From Prevotella sp. UBA4376 (GTDB lineage Bacteria > Bacteroidota > Bacteroidia > Bacteroidales > Bacteroidaceae), in the NCBI GenBank assembly GCA_002391185.1, contig DGRY01000030.1:1-19848 (forward strand): DNA of 19,848 bases, in the 5' to 3' direction. Shown here piece by piece: positions 1 through 6,506 of the stretch. Numbering within the stretch: the stretch's first letter is position 1; each line of letters starts with the position of its first letter. The notes beneath the pieces were generated by a model, which was given only the letters and a program-made list of their open reading frames with translations, ran no database searches and was not told the origin of the DNA. Both the position numbers and the translations under genes were made by a program.

Positions 1-265
1 AGTAAAACTTCTAACTTCTATCTTCAAACTCCTAACTTTATTGTTTGTCTGTATCTCAGAACGCTTCCATTTTATTGTAGTAAAAAGTGTAAACTTGTCT
101 GTCAATTTCTTGACGAGTTCATTTCTTTACCCAGATGAGATCACTCTCATCCGCTTCTTGTACTACGTATTCTGTTTTATGTAATCTTTTCAAAGAATTA
201 ATCTCTTACGAAATCTAAACCTCACTTGGTTTATTGTCTTGCTCCCGTGTTTTCGAAAGCGAGTG
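1..265 (-). ncRNA. Probable leader of a stable-RNA (rRNA) operon, extends beyond left edge
   Basis: Downstream of the leftward promoter at 266-296 there is no ORF on the minus strand up to the window edge, so the transcript is non-coding for about 260 nt. It is structured: 134-151 forms a perfect 7-bp hairpin with a GTGA loop (GATGAGA/TCTCATC), and 101-114 forms GTCAA/TTGAC. Around 190-200 the minus strand reads ATTCTTTGAAAAGATT, which resembles the TTCTTTGA boxA-like segment found in Bacteroidetes rRNA leaders. The last 45 nt carry AGAAGTT-type short repeats. Inference: leader of a 16S-23S-5S operon whose rRNA genes lie left of position 1. It could instead be the leader of a tRNA or protein operon; no mature RNA sequence is visible here. 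Confidence 0.45.
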
Positions 266-296
266 CAAAGGTAGTACTATTTTTCGAACTACCAAA
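266..296 (-). promoter_or_regulatory. Strong Bacteroidetes-type promoter, leftward
   Basis: On the minus strand TTTG (293-296) is separated by 19 bp from TACCTTTG (266-273), an exact match to the Bacteroides -33/-7 consensus TTTG / TAnnTTTG. It is followed by GCACTCGCTTTC, resembling the sequence after the -7 box in rRNA promoters of Bacteroides species (from memory, not aligned). Expected start is near 259-260. Confidence 0.65.
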
Positions 297-517
297 GAAA
301 TAGCAAAAGAAAATGCAATTTTTCTGCAACTTTTCCATTATATTGACAGCAGTTTTAGCCATAATGCCCTTATCACCTTATAATAATAAAGCTTCTCATC
401 CGTATCTATAGCGACTGAGTACCAAGAATAGAAGCACATCGCTGTGTACCAACAATGAAGATTTTGGCAGATATTTTTAAGCCAAGGCCAAGATTAAAGC
501 TAAAGTCAAGTTTTAAA
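297..517. other. Gene-free spacer downstream of the methyltransferase gene
   Basis: The spacer lies between the end of the leftward methyltransferase gene and the leftward stable-RNA promoter. A short AAGCCAAGGCCAAG segment at 479-492 lies just after the stop, but I see no convincing hairpin with a U-tract. Transcription from the methyltransferase gene could therefore run on into the leader region. Small overlapping ORFs here look like chance. Confidence 0.4.
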
Positions 518-1645
518 TCAATTCTCTTTCCAAGCCAATTTAACAATTTCCTGAACGAGGTCAACCTTTGCCCACTGATCATGCTCGGTAATCCTGTTTC
601 CAATCTCACATGAAGCAAATCCACATTGAGGACTAAGACACAGGTTTTCTATTGGGAAATAAGTTGCCGCTTCTTTTATTCGTGCTAAAATAAAATCCTT
701 GTCTTCCAGTTCTGGCCGCTTTGTTGTTATGAGACCAAGCACCACCTTCTTGTGTTTAGGTATATATTTCAGAGCTTCAAAACTACCTGACCTCTCGTCA
801 TCATACTCAAGATAGAACGCATCAACATTCTCTTGTGCAAACACGTATGGTGCAACACGATCGTATGCACCTGAACTTGCATAGCAAGAATTATAGTTTC
901 CTCTACAGATATGTGTTGATATAACCATGTCGGCAGGCTTTCCTTCTAAAGCAAGGTTGTTCACTTTAAGGAATTTCTCGGCTTCGGTTTCAAAAGAAGT
1001 CCAGTTTTTTAGTTTCTGCTGAAGATAGTTATCGTCAACAATCATACCCCACGTACAATCATCGAACTGAAGATTACGACAGCCAGCAGCATACAAGTCT
1101 TTTATCACCTGACGATAAGCCTTAGCAATATCGCTGATAAGTTCTTCATCATCAGGATAGTAAGCACGTGTATTCTCTGTATTATCCCCACGAAAAAGTT
1201 CTGTTAGAAACTGCGCGGGAGCAGGAATAGTCTGACGAGCAACAAAGCCTTCTTCTTCAAACTGCTTAATAAAACGATAGTCATCAACAAAAGGATGATT
1301 CTCTCCACCAATCTTACCAGTTAACTTAATTGAGCCCTTAGCTGTTTCTATACCATGAAAGCGATAACCATGTTCAAGTTCTATGTGCTCAACATTATTC
1401 AGTCCCCACATAAAATCAAGATGCCAGTAGGCACGACGAAACTCACCATCGGTGAAAGCATGAATGCCATGCTGTTTCTGCTTGGCAACAAGCTTCTCTA
1501 TCAATCCATTCTCTACCTCTCTCAACTTGTCTGCCGAAATATTACCTGCAGCAAATTCACTTCTTGCTACTTTCAGTTCCTCTGGGCGCAAGAAGCTTCC
1601 CACTACATCTGCACGAAAAGGTGCACGCAAAGTCTCTTTACTCAT
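518..1645 (-). CDS. Cobalamin-independent methionine synthase C-terminal-domain-like methyltransferase (YxjG/YxjH type)
   Basis: A 375-residue cytoplasmic protein of the MetE C-terminal (TIM-barrel) family. By family knowledge it transfers a methyl group to homocysteine to give methionine, with zinc activating the thiol. The expected zinc ligands are visible: His245 and Cys247 in STHICRGN, Glu280 in FYLEYDD, and Cys341 in SPQCGFAS. FRADVVGSFLRP at 10-21 is the usual start of this short class, which lacks the N-terminal half of full MetE (about 750 residues). It is read from its own promoter, divergently from an Lrp-type regulator, so amino-acid-responsive control is likely. The ATG at 1645 follows an A/T-rich leader without a clear Shine-Dalgarno, as is normal in this phylum. 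The methyl donor of this short class is uncertain, since it may not be the folate used by MetE. Confidence 0.88.
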   Translation of the reverse strand: MSKETLRAPFRADVVGSFLRPEELKVARSEFAAGNISADKLREVENGLIEKLVAKQKQHGIHAFTDGEFRRAYWHLDFMWGLNNVEHIELEHGYRFHGIETAKGSIKLTGKIGGENHPFVDDYRFIKQFEEEGFVARQTIPAPAQFLTELFRGDNTENTRAYYPDDEELISDIAKAYRQVIKDLYAAGCRNLQFDDCTWGMIVDDNYLQQKLKNWTSFETEAEKFLKVNNLALEGKPADMVISTHICRGNYNSCYASSGAYDRVAPYVFAQENVDAFYLEYDDERSGSFEALKYIPKHKKVVLGLITTKRPELEDKDFILARIKEAATYFPIENLCLSPQCGFASCEIGNRITEHDQWAKVDLVQEIVKLAWKEN

Positions 1646-1688
1646 AATAATCTGTTATTAGTTTTTATCGCAATTAACAATCACGGCA

Positions 1689-1720
1689 CAAAAGTATAGC
1701 TTTGCTTTTTATCCACCAAA
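1689..1720 (-). promoter_or_regulatory. Promoter of the MetE-like gene
   Basis: On the minus strand TTTG (1717-1720), 20 bp, then TACTTTTG (1689-1696) matches TTTG / TAnnTTTG. Expected start near 1682 gives a leader of about 37 nt. The -33 box lies 14 bp from the nearest Lrp-like site at 1735-1749. Confidence 0.7.
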
Positions 1721-1723
1721 TAT

Positions 1724-1755
1724 TCTGTGATATTCAGAAAATTATGCTATCTTTG
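1724..1755 (+). promoter_or_regulatory. Promoter of the Lrp/AsnC gene
   Basis: TATCTTTG at 1748-1755 matches TAnnTTTG exactly. Twenty bases upstream, TCTG at 1724-1727 is a weak -33 match. The start would be near 1762, a leader of about 49 nt. The -7 box overlaps the end of one Lrp-like site, and the second site lies within the early transcribed region. Confidence 0.6.
1735..1749. promoter_or_regulatory. Lrp-like operator 1
   Basis: CAGAAAATTATGCTA fits the E. coli Lrp consensus YAGHAWATTWTDCTR at all 15 positions. It overlaps the first two bases of the -7 box of the regulator's promoter and lies upstream of the methyltransferase promoter. Confidence 0.6.
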
Positions 1756-1775
1756 CAAAGAAAACAGATTATATA

Positions 1776-1790
1776 CAGAATATTATTCTG
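1776..1790. promoter_or_regulatory. Lrp-like operator 2
   Basis: CAGAATATTATTCTG is a perfect palindrome around a single central base and fits YAGHAWATTWTDCTR at all 15 positions. Its centre is 41 bp from that of operator 1, close to four helical turns, so both sites face the same side of the DNA. It lies in the early transcribed region of the regulator gene, a position suited to autorepression. Confidence 0.65.
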
Positions 1791-1810
1791 CAATTTTAAA
1801 ATAAAAGCGA

Positions 1811-2287
1811 ATGGAGACTTCTGAAATATTAGACGAAACAGACAAGGCGATACTAAGGATTTTGCAAAAAAACTCGCACCTCACGGTTAAGGAACTTGCT
1901 GAAAGAATACACCTTAGTCCCTCTCCCACCTTTGAACGCCAGAAAAGATTAGAGCGATTAGGTTATATAGACAGATACATGGCTGTTGTCAACCCTCAAA
2001 AAGTTGGCAACAACATTCTTGTGCTATGCAATATCCGCTTGAAGCAGCACACGCAAGAACTCATACAGGAGTTTATGGATGCCGTTCAACACATTGATGA
2101 AATCACGGAATGTTATAATACCAGTGGCGATTTCGATTTTCTAATAAAAGTATATATCAAAGACATGAAATCGTATCAACAGTTCATGTTACACAAGTTA
2201 GGAACCATCCCTTGTGTAGGAAGTCTAAACAGCATATTTGTTATCGACCACACCAAAAGCACACAAGGCGTTCCAATCCCAAAATAA
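1811..2287 (+). CDS. Lrp/AsnC family transcriptional regulator
   Basis: A 158-residue protein, the usual length of this family. Residues 8-60 form the N-terminal winged helix-turn-helix: DETDKAILRILQKN, then LTVKELAERIHLSPSP as the helix-turn-helix and RQKRLERLGYI as the start of the wing. Residues 65-145 form the RAM effector-binding domain, with the typical ITECYNTSGDFDFLIKV glycine region. Family members assemble as dimers to octamers, bind an amino acid, and regulate neighbouring genes and themselves. It is divergent from the MetE-like gene, and two exact Lrp-consensus sites lie between them. Inference: it controls methionine-related metabolism and its own expression. The effector amino acid is unknown. 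Confidence 0.9.
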   Translation: METSEILDETDKAILRILQKNSHLTVKELAERIHLSPSPTFERQKRLERLGYIDRYMAVVNPQKVGNNILVLCNIRLKQHTQELIQEFMDAVQHIDEITECYNTSGDFDFLIKVYIKDMKSYQQFMLHKLGTIPCVGSLNSIFVIDHTKSTQGVPIPK

Positions 2288-2301
2288 CTTTTTTATCTAT
2301 G

Positions 2302-2408
2302 TTTTTTGTCTCGAATTAGAGACGTGTTGATAAAAGCCTTGATCGAATAATTAGGGAATTTTGGCTTGCGCTCTTGCTTTTTTTTATTCTCTAATTCGAG
2401 ACAAAAAA
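2302..2408. repeat. Long inverted repeat (hairpin copy 1) between convergent genes
   Basis: A perfect 21-bp inverted repeat, 2302-2322 with 2388-2408 (core GTCTCGAATTAGAGA), encloses 65 nt. The loop contains TTTTGGCTTGCGCTCTTG followed by a T-run. It begins 14 nt after the Lrp stop, so it may serve as a terminator of the regulator gene and, from the other strand, of the leftward sigma-factor operon. Confidence 0.75.
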
Positions 2409-2428
2409 TACATCCAGAGAAAATATCA

Positions 2429-2534
2429 TTTCTTATCTCTGAGTTTGTTACTATCTCGAATTTGAGAATTTGAGAATTTTTGGCTTGCGCCCTTGTTTTT
2501 TTAATTCACTAATTCTCTAATTCGAGATAAGAAA
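2429..2534. repeat. Hairpin copy 2, diverged copy of the preceding element
   Basis: The arms 2452-2468 and 2513-2529 pair at 16 of 17 positions (TATCTCGAATTTGAGAA with TTCTCTAATTCGAGATA). An outer pair TTTCTTATCTC (2429-2439) with GAGATAAGAAA (2524-2534) competes for the same right arm. The loop repeats the core of copy 1, TTTGGCTTGCGCCCTTG plus a T-run. The two elements are therefore tandem, partly diverged copies. Together they may form the bidirectional terminator between the convergent genes. Confidence 0.7.
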
Positions 2535-2561
2535 AAAAGATTGCAACAACAAGATAGAGGA

Positions 2562-3149
2562 TTATTTTTTCGTCTTAACCATTACAACGCTACTCTTGTC
2601 ATCACCAGTATATTCCTTTGCCTCTTTAGAACCTGCTTTATAAATGGTTATACTCTTGATTGCTTGAGGATTGACCTTTCGGATATCACTTTCCGATACA
2701 ACCTTATCGCCAACAACATAAACTACTTTAGGGATATAATCCTTCATCATAACACGGATTTCTTCCGCATTCTTTTTCATTTCTTTTGCAGCTTCTTTCA
2801 TTGCTGCACTTTTCTCTTTAAGATACTTAAATCTCTGTCTTATACTATCAGCTTTTAGATCATTCTTCCAAAACACAGTATCAAGAACTACAGGTTCGGT
2901 AATACGATGTATTTTTTTTGTAGTAATCGTATGAACTTCATCATATTTCTTTGTTTTCTTGTTCTTCACCACCTTGACATTATAATCCTTAATGGTTTTC
3001 CCAGTCAAAGCAGAACCATCAAAATACTTCACCACTTTTCCGTCAACAATATATATTCTGACAGTATCACCCTTCATTTCAAATGCCTGCATCGCCACTA
3101 TTCCAACAAGAGCAAACAATGTAGATAAAATTATTCTTTTCATATTCAT
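2562..3149 (-). CDS. Exported protein with two plug-like halves, third gene of the sigma-factor operon
   Basis: A 195-residue protein with an N-terminal signal peptide (MKRIILSTLFALVGIVAMQAF; cleavage near 22-25) and no later membrane segment, so it is probably periplasmic. The C-terminal part, about 141-195 (VVYVVGDKVVSESDIRKVNP, AIKSITIYKAG, SSVVMVKTKK), resembles the plug-domain segment of SusC-like receptors and the tail of Bacteroidetes M56-type sensors. Residues 31-79 (VRIYIVDGKVVKYFDGSAL ... VHTITTKK) look like a diverged second copy. The linker 98-138 is highly charged and probably helical. It starts 12 nt after the anti-sigma stop; a second ATG at 3143 is equally possible. Function unknown. 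Inference: it interacts with the anti-sigma factor or an outer-membrane partner. The family is not one I can name. Confidence 0.75.
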   Translation of the reverse strand: MNMKRIILSTLFALVGIVAMQAFEMKGDTVRIYIVDGKVVKYFDGSALTGKTIKDYNVKVVKNKKTKKYDEVHTITTKKIHRITEPVVLDTVFWKNDLKADSIRQRFKYLKEKSAAMKEAAKEMKKNAEEIRVMMKDYIPKVVYVVGDKVVSESDIRKVNPQAIKSITIYKAGSKEAKEYTGDDKSSVVMVKTKK

Positions 3150-3161
3150 TCTGTTTTTAGT

Positions 3162-3944
3162 TTATTCTTCAATATTGTTAATTACAAAGGTACCTTCGGT
3201 TTCATCTGTCATACATAAGCTATAACGACTGCCGTTGCCAGCATCATCAAAAGCAGTAACCATATAGCAGTCTCCAGCATCTTCATTTACAATCTCTATC
3301 CTTTCTGCTGTAGGGAAAGCCATAGCAGCCAAGTCTGAGATTTCAATAAAGCACTCTCTTTCTTGTCTTTCCTCCAAACCTGCAGTTGCAGTTTGAGAGG
3401 AAAGACTGTGTTGAGAGATACGAGAAACTTTATGGATTATTTTTTTTTTCTTCCTATGTTCTATTAGCTTTGAGTCGTCTTTATTCTCTGCTTGAGAAAC
3501 ATTTTCTCTAACTGTCATCTCTTTTTCAAGTTTTATATCATTTTTCGAATTCTTTCCCTCTACCCTATCAGTAACCAATTTTACCTGAGCAAGTTTTTTC
3601 TCTTCCTTACCAAATGGACTAATTAGCCAAATGGCTACTAATATACAAGCAGCAACAAGCCAAGGAAGAATACACACAAGTCGAGTATTAATTGTCTTTG
3701 CTGATTCAGCAGACAATTCTTCTGTTTCTTTTTCATCAGCAACAAAGCTATCAAGTTCTGCCTCGCTGAAATCATAAGCATCAGTAGCAAAACTATCAAA
3801 AAGCATTTTGTATTCAAGAAATTCCTTCGGAATATTCCGAGTATTGGCAAAATACTCTGCCAACACTTGTTCTTCTTGCTCTGTCGTTTCACCAGCCATG
3901 AAGCGATGAAGAAGTTCCATTATGTGTTCTTTACTATCTTTCAT
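3162..3944 (-). CDS. Probable anti-sigma factor, single-pass membrane protein
   Basis: I chose the ATG at 3944 because it overlaps the TGA of the upstream sigma gene (ATGA), indicating translational coupling. This gives 260 residues; a longer in-frame reading from 3992 would extend into the sigma gene. The N-terminal cytoplasmic part (1-60, MELLHRFMAGETTEQEEQVLAEYF) is typical of Bacteroidetes anti-sigma proteins encoded with ECF factors. One membrane helix spans about 89-110 (LVCILPWLVAACILVAIWLI). The rest is extracytoplasmic, with a KKKK tract and a C-terminal FDDAGNGSRYSLCMTDETEG segment. It is not FecR-like in its outer domain. Expected role: holding the sigma factor at the membrane until an envelope signal arrives. 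A run of 10 A on the coding strand encodes part of the lysine tract. Confidence 0.75.
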   Translation of the reverse strand: MKDSKEHIMELLHRFMAGETTEQEEQVLAEYFANTRNIPKEFLEYKMLFDSFATDAYDFSEAELDSFVADEKETEELSAESAKTINTRLVCILPWLVAACILVAIWLISPFGKEEKKLAQVKLVTDRVEGKNSKNDIKLEKEMTVRENVSQAENKDDSKLIEHRKKKKIIHKVSRISQHSLSSQTATAGLEERQERECFIEISDLAAMAFPTAERIEIVNEDAGDCYMVTAFDDAGNGSRYSLCMTDETEGTFVINNIEE

Positions 3945-4435
3945 TTCGTTGTTCCTTTCATTTGTTTCAAAATAGCCATTCTGGCTTTGCATATCATTCC
4001 CCTTACCGATGATTCGGTTGTTCCCATCACCTGTGCAATATCAGCATACGAGAGGTTTTCCACATTACGCATTCTGATCATTGCCCGTTGTTTATCAGTT
4101 AGTTGAGCTATAGCACACTCCAGTTTTCTCCTATCCTCTTTTTCCTCTAACAGTCGTTGGGCATCACAATTATTTGTGAGGTTGTTAGCTGGACTTAAAG
4201 ATTGAGTTGCACGCTTTCGTTTAAGAAATGTAATCGACGAATTCTTCACCACCACACTGGCAAGATGCAGCATTTTATCTTTATCTGCAATCCTCTCCCT
4301 TAGTGCCCATAATTTCAACAATGCCTCCTGCACCAAGTCTTCTGCATCATCTTCGTTTGCGAGATAATGCAATGCTTGCCGAAACATTTGTTCCCTTAAT
4401 GGCAATATGTTTTTTATGAATTCGCTTCTTTCCAT
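3941..4435 (-). CDS. ECF RNA polymerase sigma factor (sigma-70 family)
   Basis: A 164-residue protein, the usual size for ECF factors. Region 2 is at about 10-50 (DDAEDLVQEALLKLWALRERI), and region 4 at about 105-156 (LTDKQRAMIRMRNVENLSYA, MGTTESSVRGMICKARMAIL). The linker is short, with no extra domain. It heads the operon and overlaps the anti-sigma gene by 4 nt. It differs from the SusC-linked ECF/FecR pairs in that no receptor gene follows it; the third gene is instead a small exported protein. It is divergent from the outer-membrane-protein genes starting at 4580, across a 144-bp spacer, so regulation of those genes by this factor is possible but unproven. Confidence 0.92.
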   Translation of the reverse strand: MERSEFIKNILPLREQMFRQALHYLANEDDAEDLVQEALLKLWALRERIADKDKMLHLASVVVKNSSITFLKRKRATQSLSPANNLTNNCDAQRLLEEKEDRRKLECAIAQLTDKQRAMIRMRNVENLSYADIAQVMGTTESSVRGMICKARMAILKQMKGTTK

Positions 4436-4516
4436 TTTTTATTCAACTACAAAAATAACTCCTATTGCACAAAAACGCTACGCGAAATAATATTTTTCTT
4501 GTTTTTTTCAATATCA

Positions 4517-4548
4517 TTTGACGATTGAGGAGTTTTTGTTTATTTTTG
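4517..4548 (+). promoter_or_regulatory. Promoter of the 4580-6390 gene cluster
   Basis: TTTG (4517-4520), exactly 20 bp, then TATTTTTG (4541-4548) matches the primary-sigma consensus TTTG / TAnnTTTG. The start would be near 4555, about 25 nt before the first ATG. Matching the housekeeping consensus argues against strict dependence on the neighbouring ECF factor. Confidence 0.65.
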
Positions 4549-4579
4549 CAACATATTCAAATGTAATTAACCCAAGGAA

Positions 4580-4789
4580 ATGAAACTAAATTTAAAATCC
4601 ATAGTTTTCATGGCGTTCATGATTGTTGCTACTTCATTGAATGCCCAAGACCACAAGCACGAAATTAGAATTGGTGGTGGTTTAGGAATAGATCCACATC
4701 TTCAAAACGTACGGAACAGATTTGTCGATACTAATAATCTCGAAGAAAAATCTTTAAACACAATAACTTTGCACAAGGAACGTTTATAA
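4580..4789 (+). CDS. Short exported protein, possibly the truncated start of an outer-membrane barrel
   Basis: Sixty-nine residues. The first 23 form a clear signal peptide (MKLNLKSIVFMAFMIVATSLNAQ). The mature part begins HKHEIRIGGGLGID, which resembles the first strand of Bacteroidetes beta-barrel proteins, and then stops after about 46 residues, too few for a barrel. It has a good promoter, and its stop lies 12 nt before the next gene, so it is translated as the first gene of the cluster or acts as a leader ORF. Either it is a remnant of a barrel gene or a genuine small periplasmic protein. I cannot assign a family. Confidence 0.5.
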   Translation: MKLNLKSIVFMAFMIVATSLNAQDHKHEIRIGGGLGIDPHLQNVRNRFVDTNNLEEKSLNTITLHKERL

Positions 4790-4801
4790 AATAAAAAAGA
4801 T

Positions 4802-5545
4802 ATGCGAAAACTCTACATCTTAGCTATTGCAGCATTATCTGCACTTGGTGCTTTTGCACAGCCAAAAGCAGGAACAATATCTGTAATCCCAAAACTGGGA
4901 TTAAACCTGTCAAACCTCACAAACCAGGATATTCTCTATTCATCCACGAATCCTGAATATCAGCCAACAACTATAAAATCTAAGTTCAGAGAAGGAATCG
5001 TTTTTGGTGCTGATGTACAGTATCAGCTAACAGATAGATTTGCCCTTTCGTTAGGTGCTTTATATTCTAAAGAAGGTTGCCGTTATTCTGACATAAGCGA
5101 TAGTTACAAGCAAAATAACATTCGCTACGTTAGTTTAACAGCAGACCAACATATCGCAGTTGATTATCTGAATATCCCACTCGTTGCACATTTTTATGTT
5201 GCAGACAACCTGGCTCTTAACGCAGGTGTTCAACTTGGCATTGCTCTTTCTGCACATCACAAAGAGACACGTACATCTTTTAAAGAGCACGAGGACGAAA
5301 CTATCGAATACGACAAAAATCAAGAAGGCATAGAATTAAACCACTATAAAGCCGATTACGATTTAGCGAAATTCATGAAGAATACCACTGTTTCTATTCC
5401 TGTTAGTGTTTCATACGAATACAGCAATATTGTAATCGATGCCCGCTACAACATTCCTGTTACTAAAGCAGGAAAAGCAGAAACTTATTCAAACACCAAG
5501 AACAAAACCTTCCAGTTCACCGTAGGGTATAAGTTTAATTTGTAA
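4802..5545 (+). CDS. Small outer-membrane beta-barrel protein (PorT/OMP_b-brl_2 type)
   Basis: A 247-residue protein with a signal peptide (MRKLYILAIAALSALGAFAQ). Alternating strands follow, such as GTISVIPKLGLNLSNLTNQD, FGADVQYQLTDRFALSLGAL and LNIPLVAHFYVADNLALNAG. It ends FQFTVGYKFNL, a typical final barrel strand. The length suits an 8- to 10-strand barrel in the outer membrane. The substrate or role is unknown; members are usually annotated only as porin-family or outer-membrane beta-barrel proteins. It follows the 69-residue ORF by 12 nt. A family A hairpin repeat begins 5 nt after its stop, before the regulator gene, and could attenuate transcription or stabilise the upstream message. 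Confidence 0.8.
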   Translation: MRKLYILAIAALSALGAFAQPKAGTISVIPKLGLNLSNLTNQDILYSSTNPEYQPTTIKSKFREGIVFGADVQYQLTDRFALSLGALYSKEGCRYSDISDSYKQNNIRYVSLTADQHIAVDYLNIPLVAHFYVADNLALNAGVQLGIALSAHHKETRTSFKEHEDETIEYDKNQEGIELNHYKADYDLAKFMKNTTVSIPVSVSYEYSNIVIDARYNIPVTKAGKAETYSNTKNKTFQFTVGYKFNL

Positions 5546-5550
5546 ATAGC

Positions 5551-5607
5551 AGCCCATCCCCTACCCTTCCCGATAAGGAAGGGGGTACAAACAGCTTACG
5601 TTTACTG
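5551..5607 (+). repeat. Dispersed repeat family A, copy 1
   Basis: It reads AGCCCATCCCCTACCCTTCC at its start, then a 4-nt loop, then the returning arm GGAAGGGGGT and TACAAACAG..TTTACTG. It begins 5 nt after the stop of the small barrel gene. Close relatives lie at 8553, 10016, 10352 and 18783, all on the + strand. Confidence 0.8.
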
Positions 5608-5649
5608 TCAAAAAAGTACTTACAAAATAATTTAAACATTGTTGAGGAA

Positions 5650-6390
5650 ATGAAATTAAAGCCATTACATTCAATACTTATTGTTACTGTTCTGTTAGCT
5701 TGTTCTGCATGGGCAAGCTACAGCAGTTATAACCACACACGCCAGGATATCGTCAACGATATGAATCAGGCATTGGCACAAACATTGGCTACAAAAACTG
5801 AAGGATGGATTACCCCTGATACAATACACGACTATCGTAGTCACCTAAAGCTGAAAGCACTAAAAGAATGTTCATTCGTTTACTATGCCATAGACGATAA
5901 TCACAAAGAGCTGAGCAGTCGTAAGATGAAATGGCAGAAAGGTAACAAGCCTTTAGAGTTTCAAAGCTATGCCACCTGCTCTGCTGCTTCAATATTTTCT
6001 ATGTCTGATCAACGCACAAGTGGTATCCTTTCGCTATTAGCCCTTCTGTGGACAATATATTCTATCATATATTTCAAACATCATCACAAAAACATAAAAA
6101 AACTTGGAAACTTAGTTCTTTGCGAAACAAATCAAAGTTTCTATGACCTTCACAATCAGCCTGTGAAACTCACCCCAATGCAAGAGCAACTGATGAGAAT
6201 GTTTTTTCACGCAGATAATCACCAACTATCAAAACAGAAGATATGCAATGCTCTCTGGCCAAAGAAACCTGATGCCAGCGAAACTCTCTACACGTTAATA
6301 CGCAGACTTAAACCTATTGCTGAGGAGAAAGGCAACCTCGAAATTATCTCAGAAAGAGGAAAAGACTATCAGCTACGGGTACGTTCATAG
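5650..6390 (+). CDS. Membrane-anchored winged-helix transcriptional regulator
   Basis: A 246-residue protein. One hydrophobic helix spans about 8-24 and another about 124-142 (ILSLLALLWTIYSIIYF), followed by the basic KHHHKNIKK. The C-terminal 155-245 looks like an OmpR/PhoB-type winged helix: LTPMQEQLMRMFFHADNHQL, NALWPKKPDASETLYTLIRR, then ISERGKDYQL as the wing. There is no receiver domain. Predicted topology: residues 25-123 in the periplasm as a sensor with Cys74 and Cys110, and the DNA-binding domain in the cytoplasm. This is a one-component, ToxR/CadC-like logic with reversed domain order. No promoter is evident just upstream, so it is probably co-transcribed with the barrel gene. Inference: it regulates the flanking outer-membrane genes. 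Confidence 0.8.
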   Translation: MKLKPLHSILIVTVLLACSAWASYSSYNHTRQDIVNDMNQALAQTLATKTEGWITPDTIHDYRSHLKLKALKECSFVYYAIDDNHKELSSRKMKWQKGNKPLEFQSYATCSAASIFSMSDQRTSGILSLLALLWTIYSIIYFKHHHKNIKKLGNLVLCETNQSFYDLHNQPVKLTPMQEQLMRMFFHADNHQLSKQKICNALWPKKPDASETLYTLIRRLKPIAEEKGNLEIISERGKDYQLRVRS

Positions 6391-6478
6391 CACCCTGATA
6401 ATCAACAATGTAGCTTTCCTTACAAGGAATGTCAGATAGATGTCAGCTACTTTTTTCCATTTTATCTATACACATTGC

Positions 6479-6486
6479 TACCTTTG
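6479..6486 (+). promoter_or_regulatory. Promoter -7 box of the large barrel gene
   Basis: TACCTTTG matches TAnnTTTG exactly. The -33 position holds only a T-run (6451-6456) instead of TTTG. The start would be near 6492, about 15 nt upstream of the ATG at 6507, which supports that ATG over the upstream in-frame ATG at 6429. Confidence 0.5.
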
Positions 6487-6506
6487 CTTCAAAAAATGAA
6501 GCGAAG

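Noticed and set aside
406..624. 72-codon minus-strand ORF
   Set aside because: It overlaps the end of the methyltransferase gene in another frame and lacks a start context; best seen as chance.
1646..1690. S-box (SAM) riboswitch before the MetE-like gene
   Set aside because: The leader from the predicted start is only about 37 nt, too short for a SAM riboswitch. Lrp-type sites explain control better.
1355..1699. 114-codon plus-strand ORF opposite the methyltransferase start
   Set aside because: It covers the catalytic gene's N-terminus and promoter on the opposite strand and has no coding signature.
4450..4457. TATTTTTG on the minus strand as the sigma-factor promoter
   Set aside because: It would leave a leader of only about 8 nt and no TTTG stands at the right distance; an ECF-type promoter I cannot recognise is as likely.
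6429..6506. Longer start for the large barrel protein
   Set aside because: The upstream 26 residues precede a perfect signal peptide, and the predicted transcription start near 6492 lies downstream of the 6429 ATG.
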